Assembly (NCBI GenBank): GCA_963576785.1
Contig: OY756146.1
Coordinates: forward strand, 1-64,000
Direction of reading: 5' to 3'
Source of the DNA: Chlorophyllum brunneum
Lineage: Eukaryota > Basidiomycota > Agaricomycetes > Agaricales > Agaricaceae
DNA: 64,000 nucleotides
Shown: positions 1 to 9,968 of the stretch, in pieces
Layout of the letters: every line of letters starts with the position of its first letter
Position numbering within the stretch: position 1 is the first letter of the stretch
Program-made: the position numbers and the translations under genes
Notes under the pieces: generated by a model
What the model was told of the DNA's origin: nothing
Database searches by the model: none
The model's input: the letters and a program-made list of their open reading frames with translations, nothing else

Positions 1-115
1 CCCTAACCCTAACCCTAACCCTAACCCTAACCCTAACCCTAACCCTAACCCTAACCCTAACCCTAACCCTAACCCTAACCCTAACCCTAACCCTAACCCT
101 AACCCTAACCCTAAA
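1..115. repeat. terminal telomeric repeat array
   Basis: About 19 uninterrupted copies of CCCTAA run from the first base, reading as the C-rich strand toward the chromosome interior. This is the canonical TTAGGG-type telomere. The array passes directly into retroelement sequence at about position 114 with no subtelomeric spacer, so the left edge of the window is a chromosome end. Confidence 0.97.
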
Positions 116-116
116 G

Positions 117-3100
117 GTCCCTGAGGTTCAATACTTCAAGGACTTTGTTTCTGCCCACCCCGAGTACCAGTCAGCGTCCTCGGCGGCCTTTCACGCCTTC
201 CGCCTCGCAGAACTGGACCGCTTAATCGCGGCCCAAGAGGCGCAGTTGAAATGGGCTGACGATCGCTTGTCCCCCACCTCTCTACAAGCCAACGTAGAGC
301 CACTTCTAAAGAGCCGTCTTGACGAGCTCAAGAAGTATCGTAGTGTCTTGGTTCGCACACCGGCTGATGCCGATCGCGAAGCAGGACATGAATGGAGGAC
401 AGATCCGCGGTTAGCTCTCGAGTTCGAGGAAGTCACGGCCGACTTCCTCTCCTACCTGTATCGCGCCCGCTCTATCGTCGAGGGAGGGTATGCCTTGGAG
501 GAGAAGAAGATAGAGAAGAAGAAGGAGCTTAAGGACGTCGTCATGAGCGACGTGTCGGCTGCTATTACGCAGCAATCCGTGCAGTCTATGATCGACAAGG
601 CGGTGGGGTCCTTAAGCAAGAAGGTCGCTGGTGGTGGAAATAACAAGAAGAAAGAGAAGAAGGTTCGTCTCTCTATCCTCTCCGATATTCGGAGTTTTGT
701 TAACTTTTCGCCAGAAGAAACCCGCGAAGAAGGCCCAGGAGGCGCAAGAGGCTGCGAAGAAGCCTCAACGCAAGTCCAAGGGCAAAGGAAAGAAGAAGGG
801 GAGTCAGGCCCAGGAGGCCTGAGTTGTCATGATTCAGAGGCCGTTCCAACGGCAAGCGGGGCTTTAGCCCCTTTCAGGTATGATATCGCTTCAACCTGGC
901 CTGACTTTTTACTCACCACCCCTTACCCTGTAGTTCTCCGTTATGTAGCATTACGTACTCCTATTGTAGTTTTAGAAGCAATGAGATACCGTAATGTGAT
1001 CCACTGTGTGAACTGTGAACTACCTAAGGAGCTGACCGTCCACCTCTCACTTGGACTCAAGTATTTACTTCCCAGCCGTCTCAATAGTAACCTGATACGC
1101 GAGGCCTGGGCAGACTTTAAAGACCGTCTTCGTTGGTCACTTAAATTTGAAGTCGAACGTAATTTAGATGAGGTAGACGAATATCCATTTGATCCAGAAT
1201 ATTATGTTAAGCCGGAACAACGCAAACCAGCTAAACTAATGGGCGCCATTATTGAATACGGTATCCAATGTGGAGAAGGCTTCGTAGAAAATACGTTGTC
1301 CAATATTCCCACGGATTATCAGGCGGATCCTCTTGCGAGGGGCCTTGCACCGCCTGTAAAACGTATCCAAGAGTACCTCACCTCTCATAACCTTGTGGTG
1401 ACACTCACGGACAAAAATCTCGGGTGCGCGGTTTGCCCCGCCGCCTGGATCAAGGAGAAATCCCTTCAACTCTTGTCAAACGAACTCGACTATCTTCCAC
1501 TTTCCTACAGAGAAGTCAATGAGTTACAACTGACCAAACGTGTTGAGATTGAGGGGATCGTGGAGTGGTTGGAATCTTCATTCGATCACCCACAGTTACC
1601 GAAGTTCATCGGAAGTATGTTGGAGAAAGCCGCGGCGAATCCCGCCCGGCACATTCCGCAGTTCTATTGTATTCCGAAAATACATAAGAATCCCGTAAAA
1701 GGGCGGCCGATCCTGCCGTGCCATTCCGTTGTTCAAGGACCTGCCGGTAAATTTGTATCGAAAAGTCTTAAACCTGTTATCAAACAGGCGCCATTTATCA
1801 TCCATGGATCCAAGGATTTGGCGATAAAATTAAGCAAGTTAAATCTTCCCCGCTATAAGCTGATAGATGGGAATGTGTACACTTTGTACTTGATTAGCGG
1901 CGATGTCGTCGCTTTTTACCCACACGTTGACGTTGAGCTCGCTCATCAGATTGCGCGGGGGTACTTCGGCAAGTATCTCCGAGAGGAGAAGTATCCACAT
2001 GACGTGGTCAAGATGAACATGGAATCTATGTTATTCCAAAAATGTCTAGACGCGGCGGATTTAAACTTAATCATGCAGTTCGATGGGAACTTCTATAAAC
2101 AGAATCGTGGCTTAGCGATGGGCGTTGCGTCTAGTCCTGATCTGGCTAATCTCTATGGTGTATTCCACGAGTTAGATTTTCCGTTTATAAATAATAATTC
2201 CCGTGTACCTTATTATGGAAGGTACATTGACGATTGTTTGGCTCTGGTGTATGCAAAGTCCGAGGAGGACGCTATCTCCGAGATGTCCAAACTTAAGTTT
2301 GCGAACTGCGAAATAGAATGGGTTAGCTCAGCTAGTCAAATGACTTTCCTAGACATGTTGTTGTTCTTCGATGAGAAGAATAGGCTTCAACATAAAGCCT
2401 ATAGGAAACAGCTAAACCATTTTGAGCGCATACCATGGGTCAGTTTTCACCCACTTTACGTGAAAAGAGGAACCTTCCTCGGAGAACTGTCACGGGTCGC
2501 CACTTTGTGCAGCCGGTTCCCAGATTATCTGGAAGCCTGCAAAGATGTAGCTTGCATCTACATCGCACGTGGTTACCCCGTCGGTGTTGTTAACTCGTGG
2601 TTTAAACAAAACTACAAAGCACGTTGGGAATCGAGGTTGAGAGAGACCCAAGTAGCACGGGCAGACGTGCTTGTGCTTAAAAGCGAGTATAACCCCGCGT
2701 GGGATTATGTTAACGCTCAACTTCTTGAGGAACACATAAAACAAGGTTGGCTCAGCGCTTTGCAGCAATGGGCTATCACTGATTCGGATCTCCCGCGGGA
2801 GATTCGACAGCGTGAAACCAGTCGGGTACCTCCGTACCAGTACGAAGCCTCGCACGCCGGCGCGCCGCCTTCTGGGGCCGCTGAGCACTTGCTTGGCCTA
2901 GGAGCGTATGGGGAATACCTTAGATTGGATAAGACTTCAGTTTTTGACAAGCGTGTGATTGTGAGCAAGAAGCGCACGATTAATCTTTTTGACTTGTCGG
3001 CGATTTGGAAACGCCGTGTTCTTGAATTAACTGATGAAACTATATTTTATGATGACGAGACGGATATCGCCTATCATCGCGATTATGATCGCAATGTTTC

Positions 3101-3164
3101 ATCGGGTACTTTTCCAGCTATGGACACCGGAGCTGATCCGGAGTACTATGGTCTCACGCAGTAA
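117..3164 (+). CDS. Penelope-like reverse transcriptase, 5'-truncated frame
   Basis: The frame is open from the telomeric repeats (read as Leu-Thr) to the TAA at 3162-3164, more than 1,010 codons, and has no convincing ATG at its beginning; a TTG at 246 is not a credible start. The first part is charged and lysine-rich. Reverse transcriptase motifs follow in order: GRPILPCHSVVQGP near 1700, motif A GDVVAFYP near 1899, motif B GLAMGVASSPDLANLYG near 2110, and motif C YIDD at 2223-2234. A PLE-type block HFERIPWVSFHP lies near 2420. No GIY-YIG domain is seen after the thumb region, so the protein would depend on an existing 3' end such as a telomere. The frame has no internal stop, which suggests recent insertion. 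Confidence 0.9.
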   Translation, partial: VPEVQYFKDFVSAHPEYQSASSAAFHAFRLAELDRLIAAQEAQLKWADDRLSPTSLQANVEPLLKSRLDELKKYRSVLVRTPADADREAGHEWRTDPRLALEFEEVTADFLSYLYRARSIVEGGYALEEKKIEKKKELKDVVMSDVSAAITQQSVQSMIDKAVGSLSKKVAGGGNNKKKEKKVRLSILSDIRSFVNFSPEETREEGPGGARGCEEASTQVQGQRKEEGESGPGGLSCHDSEAVPTASGALAPFRYDIASTWPDFLLTTPYPVVLRYVALRTPIVVLEAMRYRNVIHCVNCELPKELTVHLSLGLKYLLPSRLNSNLIREAWADFKDRLRWSLKFEVERNLDEVDEYPFDPEYYVKPEQRKPAKLMGAIIEYGIQCGEGFVENTLSNIPTDYQADPLARGLAPPVKRIQEYLTSHNLVVTLTDKNLGCAVCPAAWIKEKSLQLLSNELDYLPLSYREVNELQLTKRVEIEGIVEWLESSFDHPQLPKFIGSMLEKAAANPARHIPQFYCIPKIHKNPVKGRPILPCHSVVQGPAGKFVSKSLKPVIKQAPFIIHGSKDLAIKLSKLNLPRYKLIDGNVYTLYLISGDVVAFYPHVDVELAHQIARGYFGKYLREEKYPHDVVKMNMESMLFQKCLDAADLNLIMQFDGNFYKQNRGLAMGVASSPDLANLYGVFHELDFPFINNNSRVPYYGRYIDDCLALVYAKSEEDAISEMSKLKFANCEIEWVSSASQMTFLDMLLFFDEKNRLQHKAYRKQLNHFERIPWVSFHPLYVKRGTFLGELSRVATLCSRFPDYLEACKDVACIYIARGYPVGVVNSWFKQNYKARWESRLRETQVARADVLVLKSEYNPAWDYVNAQLLEEHIKQGWLSALQQWAITDSDLPREIRQRETSRVPPYQYEASHAGAPPSGAAEHLLGLGAYGEYLRLDKTSVFDKRVIVSKKRTINLFDLSAIWKRRVLELTDETIFYDDETDIAYHRDYDRNVSSGTFPAMDTGADPEYYGLTQ

Positions 3165-4362
3165 TTCGCCATTAACTGCCCCTTTCTGATGCCTAGCTCA
3201 GACGGAGGGGGTGGGGCTGAAGAGCGCAGCAGAGCGTGTGTGGCGGTATTGGTCCCGATCTCGATACTCATCGGGTAGGACATGCTTCTATGGCACCGAG
3301 TAACCGGTGCCGAAGGCCCTAATGCGGGCTGAGTGGATATCGGATACTATCCACGTGGGAGTGTGTGAATTTGTGGGCGAGTAACGGCCCCTCACCTTAC
3401 GTCGACGCCAGGGTATGGATACCAATTGGTTAGAGGGGCACAAGCCCCTTGCCGTCCCGGGAAGGACGTTAAAATATAAACGAGGAACTGGGAACCCGCG
3501 CCGGGGAAAACGTCGGCGTCCCTATGGGTAGACGTCGCATAGATGTCGAAAAGAAGTTCCATATTTGTCAACCAACATACCCCTCTGTCCGAATTATCTG
3601 TGACTGTCACACCTGGGGAAGGGTGCGGGGACGGCCCTTAGTGATGTAAGCGTGGGACAAGCCGCACAAGATGGCCTCTGTCCGTGCGACTAGAAACGGG
3701 GATACGAAGCCGTAGTTTAGTACCTGGACTCGTGACTTTTGCAGGGGAGCAGGCCTATTTTGGGGGCTGCTGAGACCCGCTGGTGCTTCCGCGAATCGCT
3801 TCGTGGAGTTCCATGGCCGGCCACGGCCTTAAAGGATATAAGTACCCCGGGTAGTTCCCGGTGAGAAGTTTATCCGGACCTTTAGATGGTCATCGGCGAT
3901 GCCTAAAGCTCGGCCGATGTATTGTTCGTGAAGATATTCATGGCGGTACGTACTCTATCTACTTCGAGTAAGTGGGGCAGCTTTCTAACCAGTTGGCAGT
4001 CATAAAAATTCCCACCCAACCCTCACCCTCACCTAACGGTGCCGCTTCGCGGACGGGTTTCGGGATTGGGTGGGAATTTTCACTTTAGCAGATCAAAACT
4101 ACGAAGATAATCTATTTTTAGAGTACACGTTTACGTAAGCAACATTACGTAAGGAGTCACGTGAGTGCTCGGTAAGCATGTTTGTCGCTGTTTACAATTT
4201 GATCCGATCAACGGAAGCTTCGGAGCTCCGTCGGACCCGAGTAACTATTTTTAGCACGCCGATTCCCATGGAATGTCAAGGAATGACAGCTGTCAACTGT
4301 CACATCGTGGGTAGAGTGGACTTAGAAGTCCTTCTATCTTAAGAACAAGGTAAAATAAACAA
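3165..4362 (+). other. retroelement 3' non-coding region
   Basis: About 1.2 kb after the reverse transcriptase stop has no sustained reading frame. It probably contributes to the element's RNA 3' structure. The only recognisable structures are the hairpin at 4005-4080 and the ribozyme just downstream. Confidence 0.6.
4005..4080 (+). other. perfect 15-bp inverted repeat in the retroelement 3' region
   Basis: AAAATTCCCACCCAA at 4005-4019 is the exact reverse complement of TTGGGTGGGAATTTT at 4066-4080, enclosing a 46-nt loop. In RNA this would be a strong stem-loop. A role as a packaging or reverse-transcriptase recognition element is plausible but not shown. Confidence 0.7.
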
Positions 4363-4435
4363 GTGCAAAGCGCCTGATGAGCTGTATATAACAGCGAAAT
4401 CCTTGTGGGCTAACCCCCACTCGATTGCGTTGCAC
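4363..4435 (+). ncRNA. hammerhead ribozyme (predicted, type I)
   Basis: All core elements are present in order. Stem I pairs GTGCAA (4363-4368) with TTGCAC (4430-4435) and CGC (4371-4373) with GCG (4427-4429), with an AG bulge. The core CTGATGA is at 4374-4380. Stem II is GCTGT/ACAGC around an ATATA loop at 4381-4395, with the conserved G10.1-C11.1 pair. GAAA is at 4396-4399. Stem III is ATC/GAT extended by GTGGG/CCCAC. Cleavage is predicted after T4426 (triplet ATT). Hammerheads are known from the pseudo-LTRs of Penelope-like elements, which fits this location near the element's 3' end. Confidence 0.82.
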
Positions 4436-4470
4436 TACCAGCTCGTCAACAGAGTATTCCCACTACTAAA

Positions 4471-4493
4471 CCCTAACCCTAACCCTAACCCTA
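4471..4493. repeat. internal telomeric tract
   Basis: Three CCCTAA units plus CCCTA lie exactly between the retroelement 3' end and the truncated zinc-finger gene. This is best read as the residue of an earlier chromosome end onto which the retroelement was added. Confidence 0.93.
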
Positions 4494-5083
4494 TGGACTC
4501 GAGGATATGCTGGCGGTCTCATCCAGCGAAGCCGTTGACAGACAAGAGCTCGGATGGGCAGGAAGTGGTGGCAGTAAGGGAGTGAATGTCGTTAGACGCG
4601 CACTCGGGGCATACTGAGGCTTGTTTGTTGGCAGTATCGCGTGGGGTGTGGAGTTGGCAAAGCGGCGGGTGGTAGATGATGATTCTATTGGGCGATGTCC
4701 AGGTGTGGCAGGAGTCTCGTGTTCTGTCATACAGGTTTTTCCATGAAGCTGTAGCACGGTTAAGCATCAACTTAGAGGATGAAAAAAGCCCACTTACAAG
4801 GACTTCCGTTGTCGAAAAATAAGTGTTCTTGCAGCGTGGGCATGCCAATAGCTTTGTATTCGTGTCGCGAATGACTTTGGTCTTTGTTCGGCCATTGTCA
4901 AAAGTGACCCACACGTGAGGATCAGTGCAGGCTTTGTGTGCTGAGCCTTTGACACTCTTGAGGGGTTGCGAACAGACGGAGCACCTGCGTTTTTGTGTCA
5001 CTTGTTCATTCCACTGCGTTGAGGTGAAGACACGTACCGTCTCTCGTTGCTACTTGCGCTGTGCGGTTTCTTTTTTCTGGCAT
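4491..5083 (-). pseudogene. zinc-finger gene truncated by telomere addition
   Basis: Proposed exons are complement(4491-4748, 4798-5013, 5054-5083), giving 167 aa. The 49-bp second intron has a GTAAGT donor, a CTTAAC branch site and a CAG acceptor. The first intron (40 bp) and the ATG at 5083 are less certain. Two C2HC fingers are visible: C-x2-C-x11-H-x2-C beginning CSVC, and C-x2-C-x11-H-x3-C beginning CPRC; the second is completed only after splicing. The 3' end runs into the internal telomeric tract, and the TAG stop (4491-4493) is telomeric repeat sequence. The original C-terminus is therefore lost. I do not recognise the family. Confidence 0.5.
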
Positions 5084-5899
5084 TTGTGAACTTGTTTACT
5101 TATCGGGTGTGTGTTTGAAAAAATATCGGCTCACGGTGGGTTTTCTGGCCCTGACGTGTTTCCTTGCGACCCTATTGAGAGTGTGCGCTTCGAGCTGTTT
5201 CGACATGAGTATATAATCGTGGATGGTAGTATCCCTACGTACAGCTGTGACCTCTCCTTCTCCATTCCAGCTCAAGAGACTGAGCGCGTCAGTCAATAGA
5301 GGGACAAGCTTGGCTGCTCTGATTGGCTGCCAAGTCTCGATGTTGATGGGCGTGCCGTGCATTGTTTTGGATGTTGATGGGTGCCGTGCTTCCATAACCC
5401 TCAATGTAGAGGTCAGTACCTTCGAACCGTCACTTGTGTCAGATTATACTCATGTTGTACATGATTGGTGACTTGAACGGAATTCGTAAATTAGTGTTGG
5501 ATTTATTTCTAGGTACAGGACCATTTGTAGGTATACTTGTTACTATACCTGATAGTATATCGAAGCCCTTTCGCCACTTGTAGTCCGATCCCCTCCTGCC
5601 CCTATCTCCTTCCCAGCTCTCCGGTCTTGCGATCGCAACCTGCGCTGGGTATACTTGGGTTCCGCTAGTATTTGTTTAGGATTGCCGGAGGGTGTGCACA
5701 ATTGACGCTCGTCCTTGGATGATAGGAGCGCAGTCTGCCAGCAGTCCAGAACCATCAAGTGATAGCACAAGGATGGGGTAGTGGTGCTGTAGGGGACATC
5801 CCGGTGGTGTGTTGGTTGTTTATGAGGATGGTTGGTGATGCGAACGTGGATGGCACAGCTGCAATCGGCATTACCCAGTGTGTGCCGATAACCGCCGAG
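5084..5899. other. subtelomeric stretch without a supported gene
   Basis: Only short overlapping frames occur on both strands. None has a recognisable domain or a convincing intron pattern. Confidence 0.5.
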
Positions 5900-6420
5900 T
5901 CATTGACTGTCAGTGATGGGTGATTGGATCACTGATACGCTGATGGCACCAAGTTGGTAGGATGGGTGGGTACCATCAGTGATAGGTGATGGTATCACTG
6001 ATGGCACCGAGTTGGCGTGCCATCAGTGATAGGTGATGGTGTCACTGATGGTACCGAGTTGGTGTACCATCAGTGATGAGTGATGGTATCACTGATTATT
6101 GATGGTACCGAGTTGGCGTACCATCAGTGATGAGTGATACCATCACTGATGGCACCTATTGATGGGATGGGAGCGTGCCATCAGTGGTAAGTGATGGTAT
6201 CACTGATGATTGATGGCACCGAGTTGGCGTGCCATCAGTGATGAGTGATACCATCACTCATGGCACCTATTGATGGGATGATGGCACGCACCAAGTACCG
6301 TGTGAGTGCCATCAGTGATACCATCACTCATCACTTATGGCACCTATTGATGGGATGTGAGGGTGCCATCAGTGGTGAGTGATGGTATCACTGATGGCAC
6401 CCTTGGCGGTACCATCATTC
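5900..6420. repeat. palindrome-rich minisatellite
   Basis: Imperfect tandem units of roughly 45-60 bp are built from CCATCAGTGAT, its complement ATCACTGATGG, and a spacer like GCACCGAGTTGGCGTG. Because each unit contains both a word and its reverse complement, single units can fold into hairpins. Unit length and order vary, and isolated fragments of the same words continue to about 6620. Confidence 0.85.
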
Positions 6421-6689
6421 TCGGCTATTTCCGGATGGTACCTGGTGGTACCCTATATTCGTGTTTAATAGAGTTTATTCCATAGAATATTAAAGAGGCC
6501 ACGGATTGGGACGGTTGTGGGCTCATTGGAATCGCATTTAACAGCGCTATTTATTGGTATATAAGTGGAATTTTATATATGGCCTTGTATTCAGATACAG
6601 GCATTGATGGCACCCAGGGGAGTAGACCCCTGGTTGGAGTGGTAATACTACTAGGTCTATGTCAGGGCCTCTATGATTCCAATGCACGT
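6421..6689. other. AT-rich spacer between minisatellite and inverted repeat
   Basis: No gene is seen. A degraded fragment of the minisatellite word (ATTGATGGCACCC) lies near 6603. Confidence 0.5.
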
Positions 6690-7733
6690 TGAGTGACGAT
6701 GGGCCTGCTCAGTGACTGGAGAACGACAGTATGTCTACTCTTTGACCATAAAGCAACAATATGTCTGCTCATTCCACAAGGGTGGTCAACATCCTGCTTG
6801 AGGGCGGGGTAGTGGACATGGGGGGCGAATCAGGTATGATCGGGTGCAGATCGCGCTCGATCGGACACTAGCTGGGGTGGGTGGTGTTGGTAAATGAGCA
6901 CTCCATCATTGTTGGGGTATCTGATATGATTGGTGAGGCCATTTGTGCAGTGTGGTATAGCAGGAAGAGGCTAGCATGGCCGTAGTAATGTAAGAGTGAG
7001 AGGGAGAGCAACAAAGTGCTGGCATTGATGGTTGATTGCCGAGTGATCGCCGTACCGATCATTTTGGAAAGGTCAGTCCATATGCGGAGTGGCTGTGTGA
7101 TCGGAATATATCAATTATTTATTGATTTTTTGTCGCCTAAATTCGAGTATTTTCGAAATGGCGCGAGAACGCGGGCTTCTCGGGCTTAGATAATGGCACT
7201 AAAATTCATTTTCTAATTTTTCTCGTTTTATTGGTATTTTTTCGCTATTTATTACTAATATACCAGAGGTGGTTCTGAAATGGTCCTGAGGTGGTCCTGT
7301 TGGTCCTGAGTGACCGTGGGAAGAATCTGTGGGGGATGGGAAAAAAGCGGTCCCCTTTCACACGGCCAATGAAGGACCAACGAGGTGTGGTCCCAAGCCC
7401 GGGCATCGGGGAGCCAACTCGCTGTGGTCTTGGCCTATGGGAATATATTTCGGCAGCCATGTGGTTCCGAGGTGGTTCTAGTAATTTTTTAATATTGTAA
7501 ATTCTGCAGAATATTCAGGTGTGATCCAGATGACATGATTTCATATTCAATAAATGCAGAAAAATCAGCGGATTCCAATGGTGTATATACTTAAGTGAAG
7601 GGGTACTATCTGAGGAAAATAGAATTTCGGGCACCAGACCCATGTTTATCAGAGGAGATCCTTCGTGGGAAAGGTCATGTGGTTGTTGTTCAACTGCAGT
7701 TATCGCGTGCATCGATCCTTGTTCTTGACCTTG

Positions 7734-8674
7734 ATGGCTGCCGTTCCCACTTACATGCACGAAATCCGCAGCATTAAGGATGCGCATCCAAATCTCCCCG
7801 CTGTTCTTCGCGATGTAGATCTCAATCGCCGAATCCAGGCCAACACTCCTATCGATCCAGCAGCGTTGGCCCATGCTCAAGCAGTCGCAAAAATCATGAG
7901 AGGCTTCAAAGGTGGATTTCACCTCACCTCCTTCTACGTCATCCCTTGCTTAAACCCCGGCAGAAATCGGCGTTGAACCTTTAGTCACAGACGCTGTTGT
8001 ACAGAGTGCAGAGCTGCATGCGCGGGCAGTGGAAGCGGCTCGTGCGTGTGTTTATCTCGCCCTTAAATTCTTGCAATTTATCATTATGATGGCTTCTTCT
8101 ACAGATACTACCGCCGAATTCGCACCAGTTAACCTCGTTCAAGCACTCCAAGACCTCGCAAATGGGGTCAATGAATTGCGTGCGATGGCTCACAACACCC
8201 AGGAGGAATTACGCAACACCCGGGATGGGTTACGGGATGAATTGCATGCGATGGCTCATAACAACCAGAATGGGTTCGATGAATTACGTGCGATGGTTCA
8301 CAACTCTCAGATTATTACGCGTAATGTACTACGCGCTCCAGAGCCCTATGTTGCACTTCGGAAAACAGTACGCACATTCCACATTCTCAAATTTAATCTT
8401 TCTTTGATGCCATGCAATATAGATTATTGGTCACGGTCTCGCTCTTGCCCGAGCAGTAGCTAATAGCACGAACGCTCACATTGCACTTGTAGCGCCCAAC
8501 CCAATCCCCGCTCTCAACACTGCACCCCCAGACTTTGATGACAACCTTCCGAGTTATAGCCACCATGACATCCTTCGCATGATTATATTTTATAACAACA
8601 ATTTTGGAATTACTGTGGCTGACAATCTCCCTTCTCGCATTGACCGTTTTCGCAAATTCTTAACCGGAGCTTAA
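7734..8674 (+). CDS. conserved hypothetical protein, arm 1 copy (277 aa)
   Basis: Exons 7734-7911, 7964-8367 and 8423-8674 join in frame through introns of 52 and 55 bp with GT-AG ends. The first half is polar and ends in a hydrophobic run near residues 105-118. Residues 120-190 are coiled-coil-like, with repeated NELRAMAHN and DELHAMAHNNQ elements. The C-terminal part ends in a region rich in Phe, Asn and Ile. The predicted proteins of both arms are identical, showing a very recent copy or conversion. It loosely resembles coiled-coil proteins labelled laminin-domain in Rhizoctonia annotations, from memory only. Function is unknown. Confidence 0.65.
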
Positions 8675-9079
8675 TGTGTTCTTGGAAGTAAATAAATTGA
8701 CGCCCTTTCGATACATACCTCGCACATCTTGACACTGTACTACTCTTTCTCCATGTCAATGACAGTTTGCTTATCATTCCAACAAAGTGTAAACAGCTGA
8801 GTTATCATCCAAGTATGAAACGGCACCTGACAACCCTAAACTTTGTTGTATTTCTAATGGAATGATGCCAATGATAGTGGGGACGTTGGTTACAAACGAT
8901 TCGACGAAGGGAGAGAGTTCCATCAACTGGGTCAAATACAAGTAAATCTTGAACATTTTTGACCCGATGGGGATGGTTGGGTGACATTGGGGGGGAAGAG
9001 GTCGGATCGGTGTATTTAGAGGCCAGCTGGGGGAGTAAACTCGTGGGGATACGGATGAACGCAAGATGGGGCAGTATGG

Positions 9080-9565
9080 TTGGTGTTTAGAGTTGCTATC
9101 TTAACCGAGACGCACTTTGAGATTTCAAACCTGAAACCCATCGGAGCCGATAGCCTCATTGTAGAGCCCTCATTCCGGCTCTCCCTCTGTTCACCCCCGG
9201 ATTTATCGAGTGTTTCGCGAGTGTATATCAACCACCACTGCTCCTACATTATTATGGCAGGCTCAGGCAGTGTCGATACAATTCAAGTACCCCACAACAT
9301 CACAATCTCGCCATGTATGAAAAGCCTTGCGGTGGGAAATTTTCCAGAACGCACCCAGAGGCTGGAGTTTCCTCTGATGTTGCGGCTGAGGACCGATTAC
9401 TCAATGGACTTCATCACTTACAAGGCGGATGAAGAAAGGGACCAGGTTGAGTCTCAGGTGCGTATAGGTGGATTTCCAGGGGTAAGACGTATGATAACAT
9501 GTGATGAGGCATCGGGGCGTCTGATTTTGTGTGGAGAGGGCGGTTATCGATTGTACCAACTGTAA
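9080..9565 (+). CDS. C-terminal part of a hypothetical protein, arm 1 copy
   Basis: An open frame of up to 161 codons ends in TAA at 9565 and is identical in arm 2. Motifs such as SRVYINHHCSY, GFPGVRRM and DEASGRLIL have the style of the C-terminal beta-rich region of Agaricomycete F-box proteins; this is an impression, not a proven match. A TTTAG acceptor-like site lies just before the conserved part near 9097, so the first codons shown are probably intronic and an upstream exon is missing or unrecognised. On the opposite strand, 8805-9060 encodes a fragment containing DLLVFDPVDGTLSLRRIV, resembling a WD40-like blade, apparently another gene scrap. Confidence 0.4.
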   Translation: MVFRVAILTETHFEISNLKPIGADSLIVEPSFRLSLCSPPDLSSVSRVYINHHCSYIIMAGSGSVDTIQVPHNITISPCMKSLAVGNFPERTQRLEFPLMLRLRTDYSMDFITYKADEERDQVESQVRIGGFPGVRRMITCDEASGRLILCGEGGYRLYQL

Positions 9566-9968
9566 TATTGTCTATCTCCTCACGTTCCCCCACGCAGGTC
9601 ACTCCCATCCCCCCTTCGTTTCCACTTTTACATTCTCTGCTTCGTACATTTTGAGTCCTGGGTCTGGTCCAACGGACCCCACGATGGTATGTGGGCGTTA
9701 AAAACGAAGAGGGTTATGGCATACCTGACTTCCTCCGAGCCAGGAGCGGACGAATAAAGAGAATAATCGGACACGAGTTTCATTTTCATCCGATGATACT
9801 CGAGCACGCTGAATAGATCGATTACTGTGTAAAGACGGGTGTTGGTAATGCAGCGTAAAATGATTGTACAGACTTGTTCTAGATATTAGTATATACCGAC
9901 AGCATAAAGGGAACCCAACGAAAAAGTCCAGGGGTCATAGATAGAAAGCAAAAGAAGGGATAGCCAAA

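Larger units (their letters stand above)
114..4470 (+). mobile_element. telomere-attached Penelope-like retroelement, 5' truncated
   Basis: The element lies between the terminal telomere and a 23-bp internal telomeric tract at 4471-4493. Its 3' end faces the centromere and its 5' end faces the chromosome tip. That is the arrangement expected if the G-strand 3' end of an older telomere primed reverse transcription, as described for endonuclease-deficient Athena/Coprina elements. It contains one long reverse transcriptase frame, about 1.3 kb of 3' non-coding sequence, a 15-bp-stem hairpin and a hammerhead ribozyme. No GIY-YIG endonuclease frame follows the reverse transcriptase. The 5' end is missing because the coding frame begins inside the telomeric repeats. 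Confidence 0.88.

Noticed and set aside
246..248. TTG as the start codon of the reverse transcriptase
   Set aside because: The frame is open upstream to the telomeric repeat and no ATG is nearby, so the start is simply missing through 5' truncation.
5900..6420. CRISPR-like array
   Set aside because: Repeat units are degenerate, vary in length and have no unique spacers; this is a fungal minisatellite.
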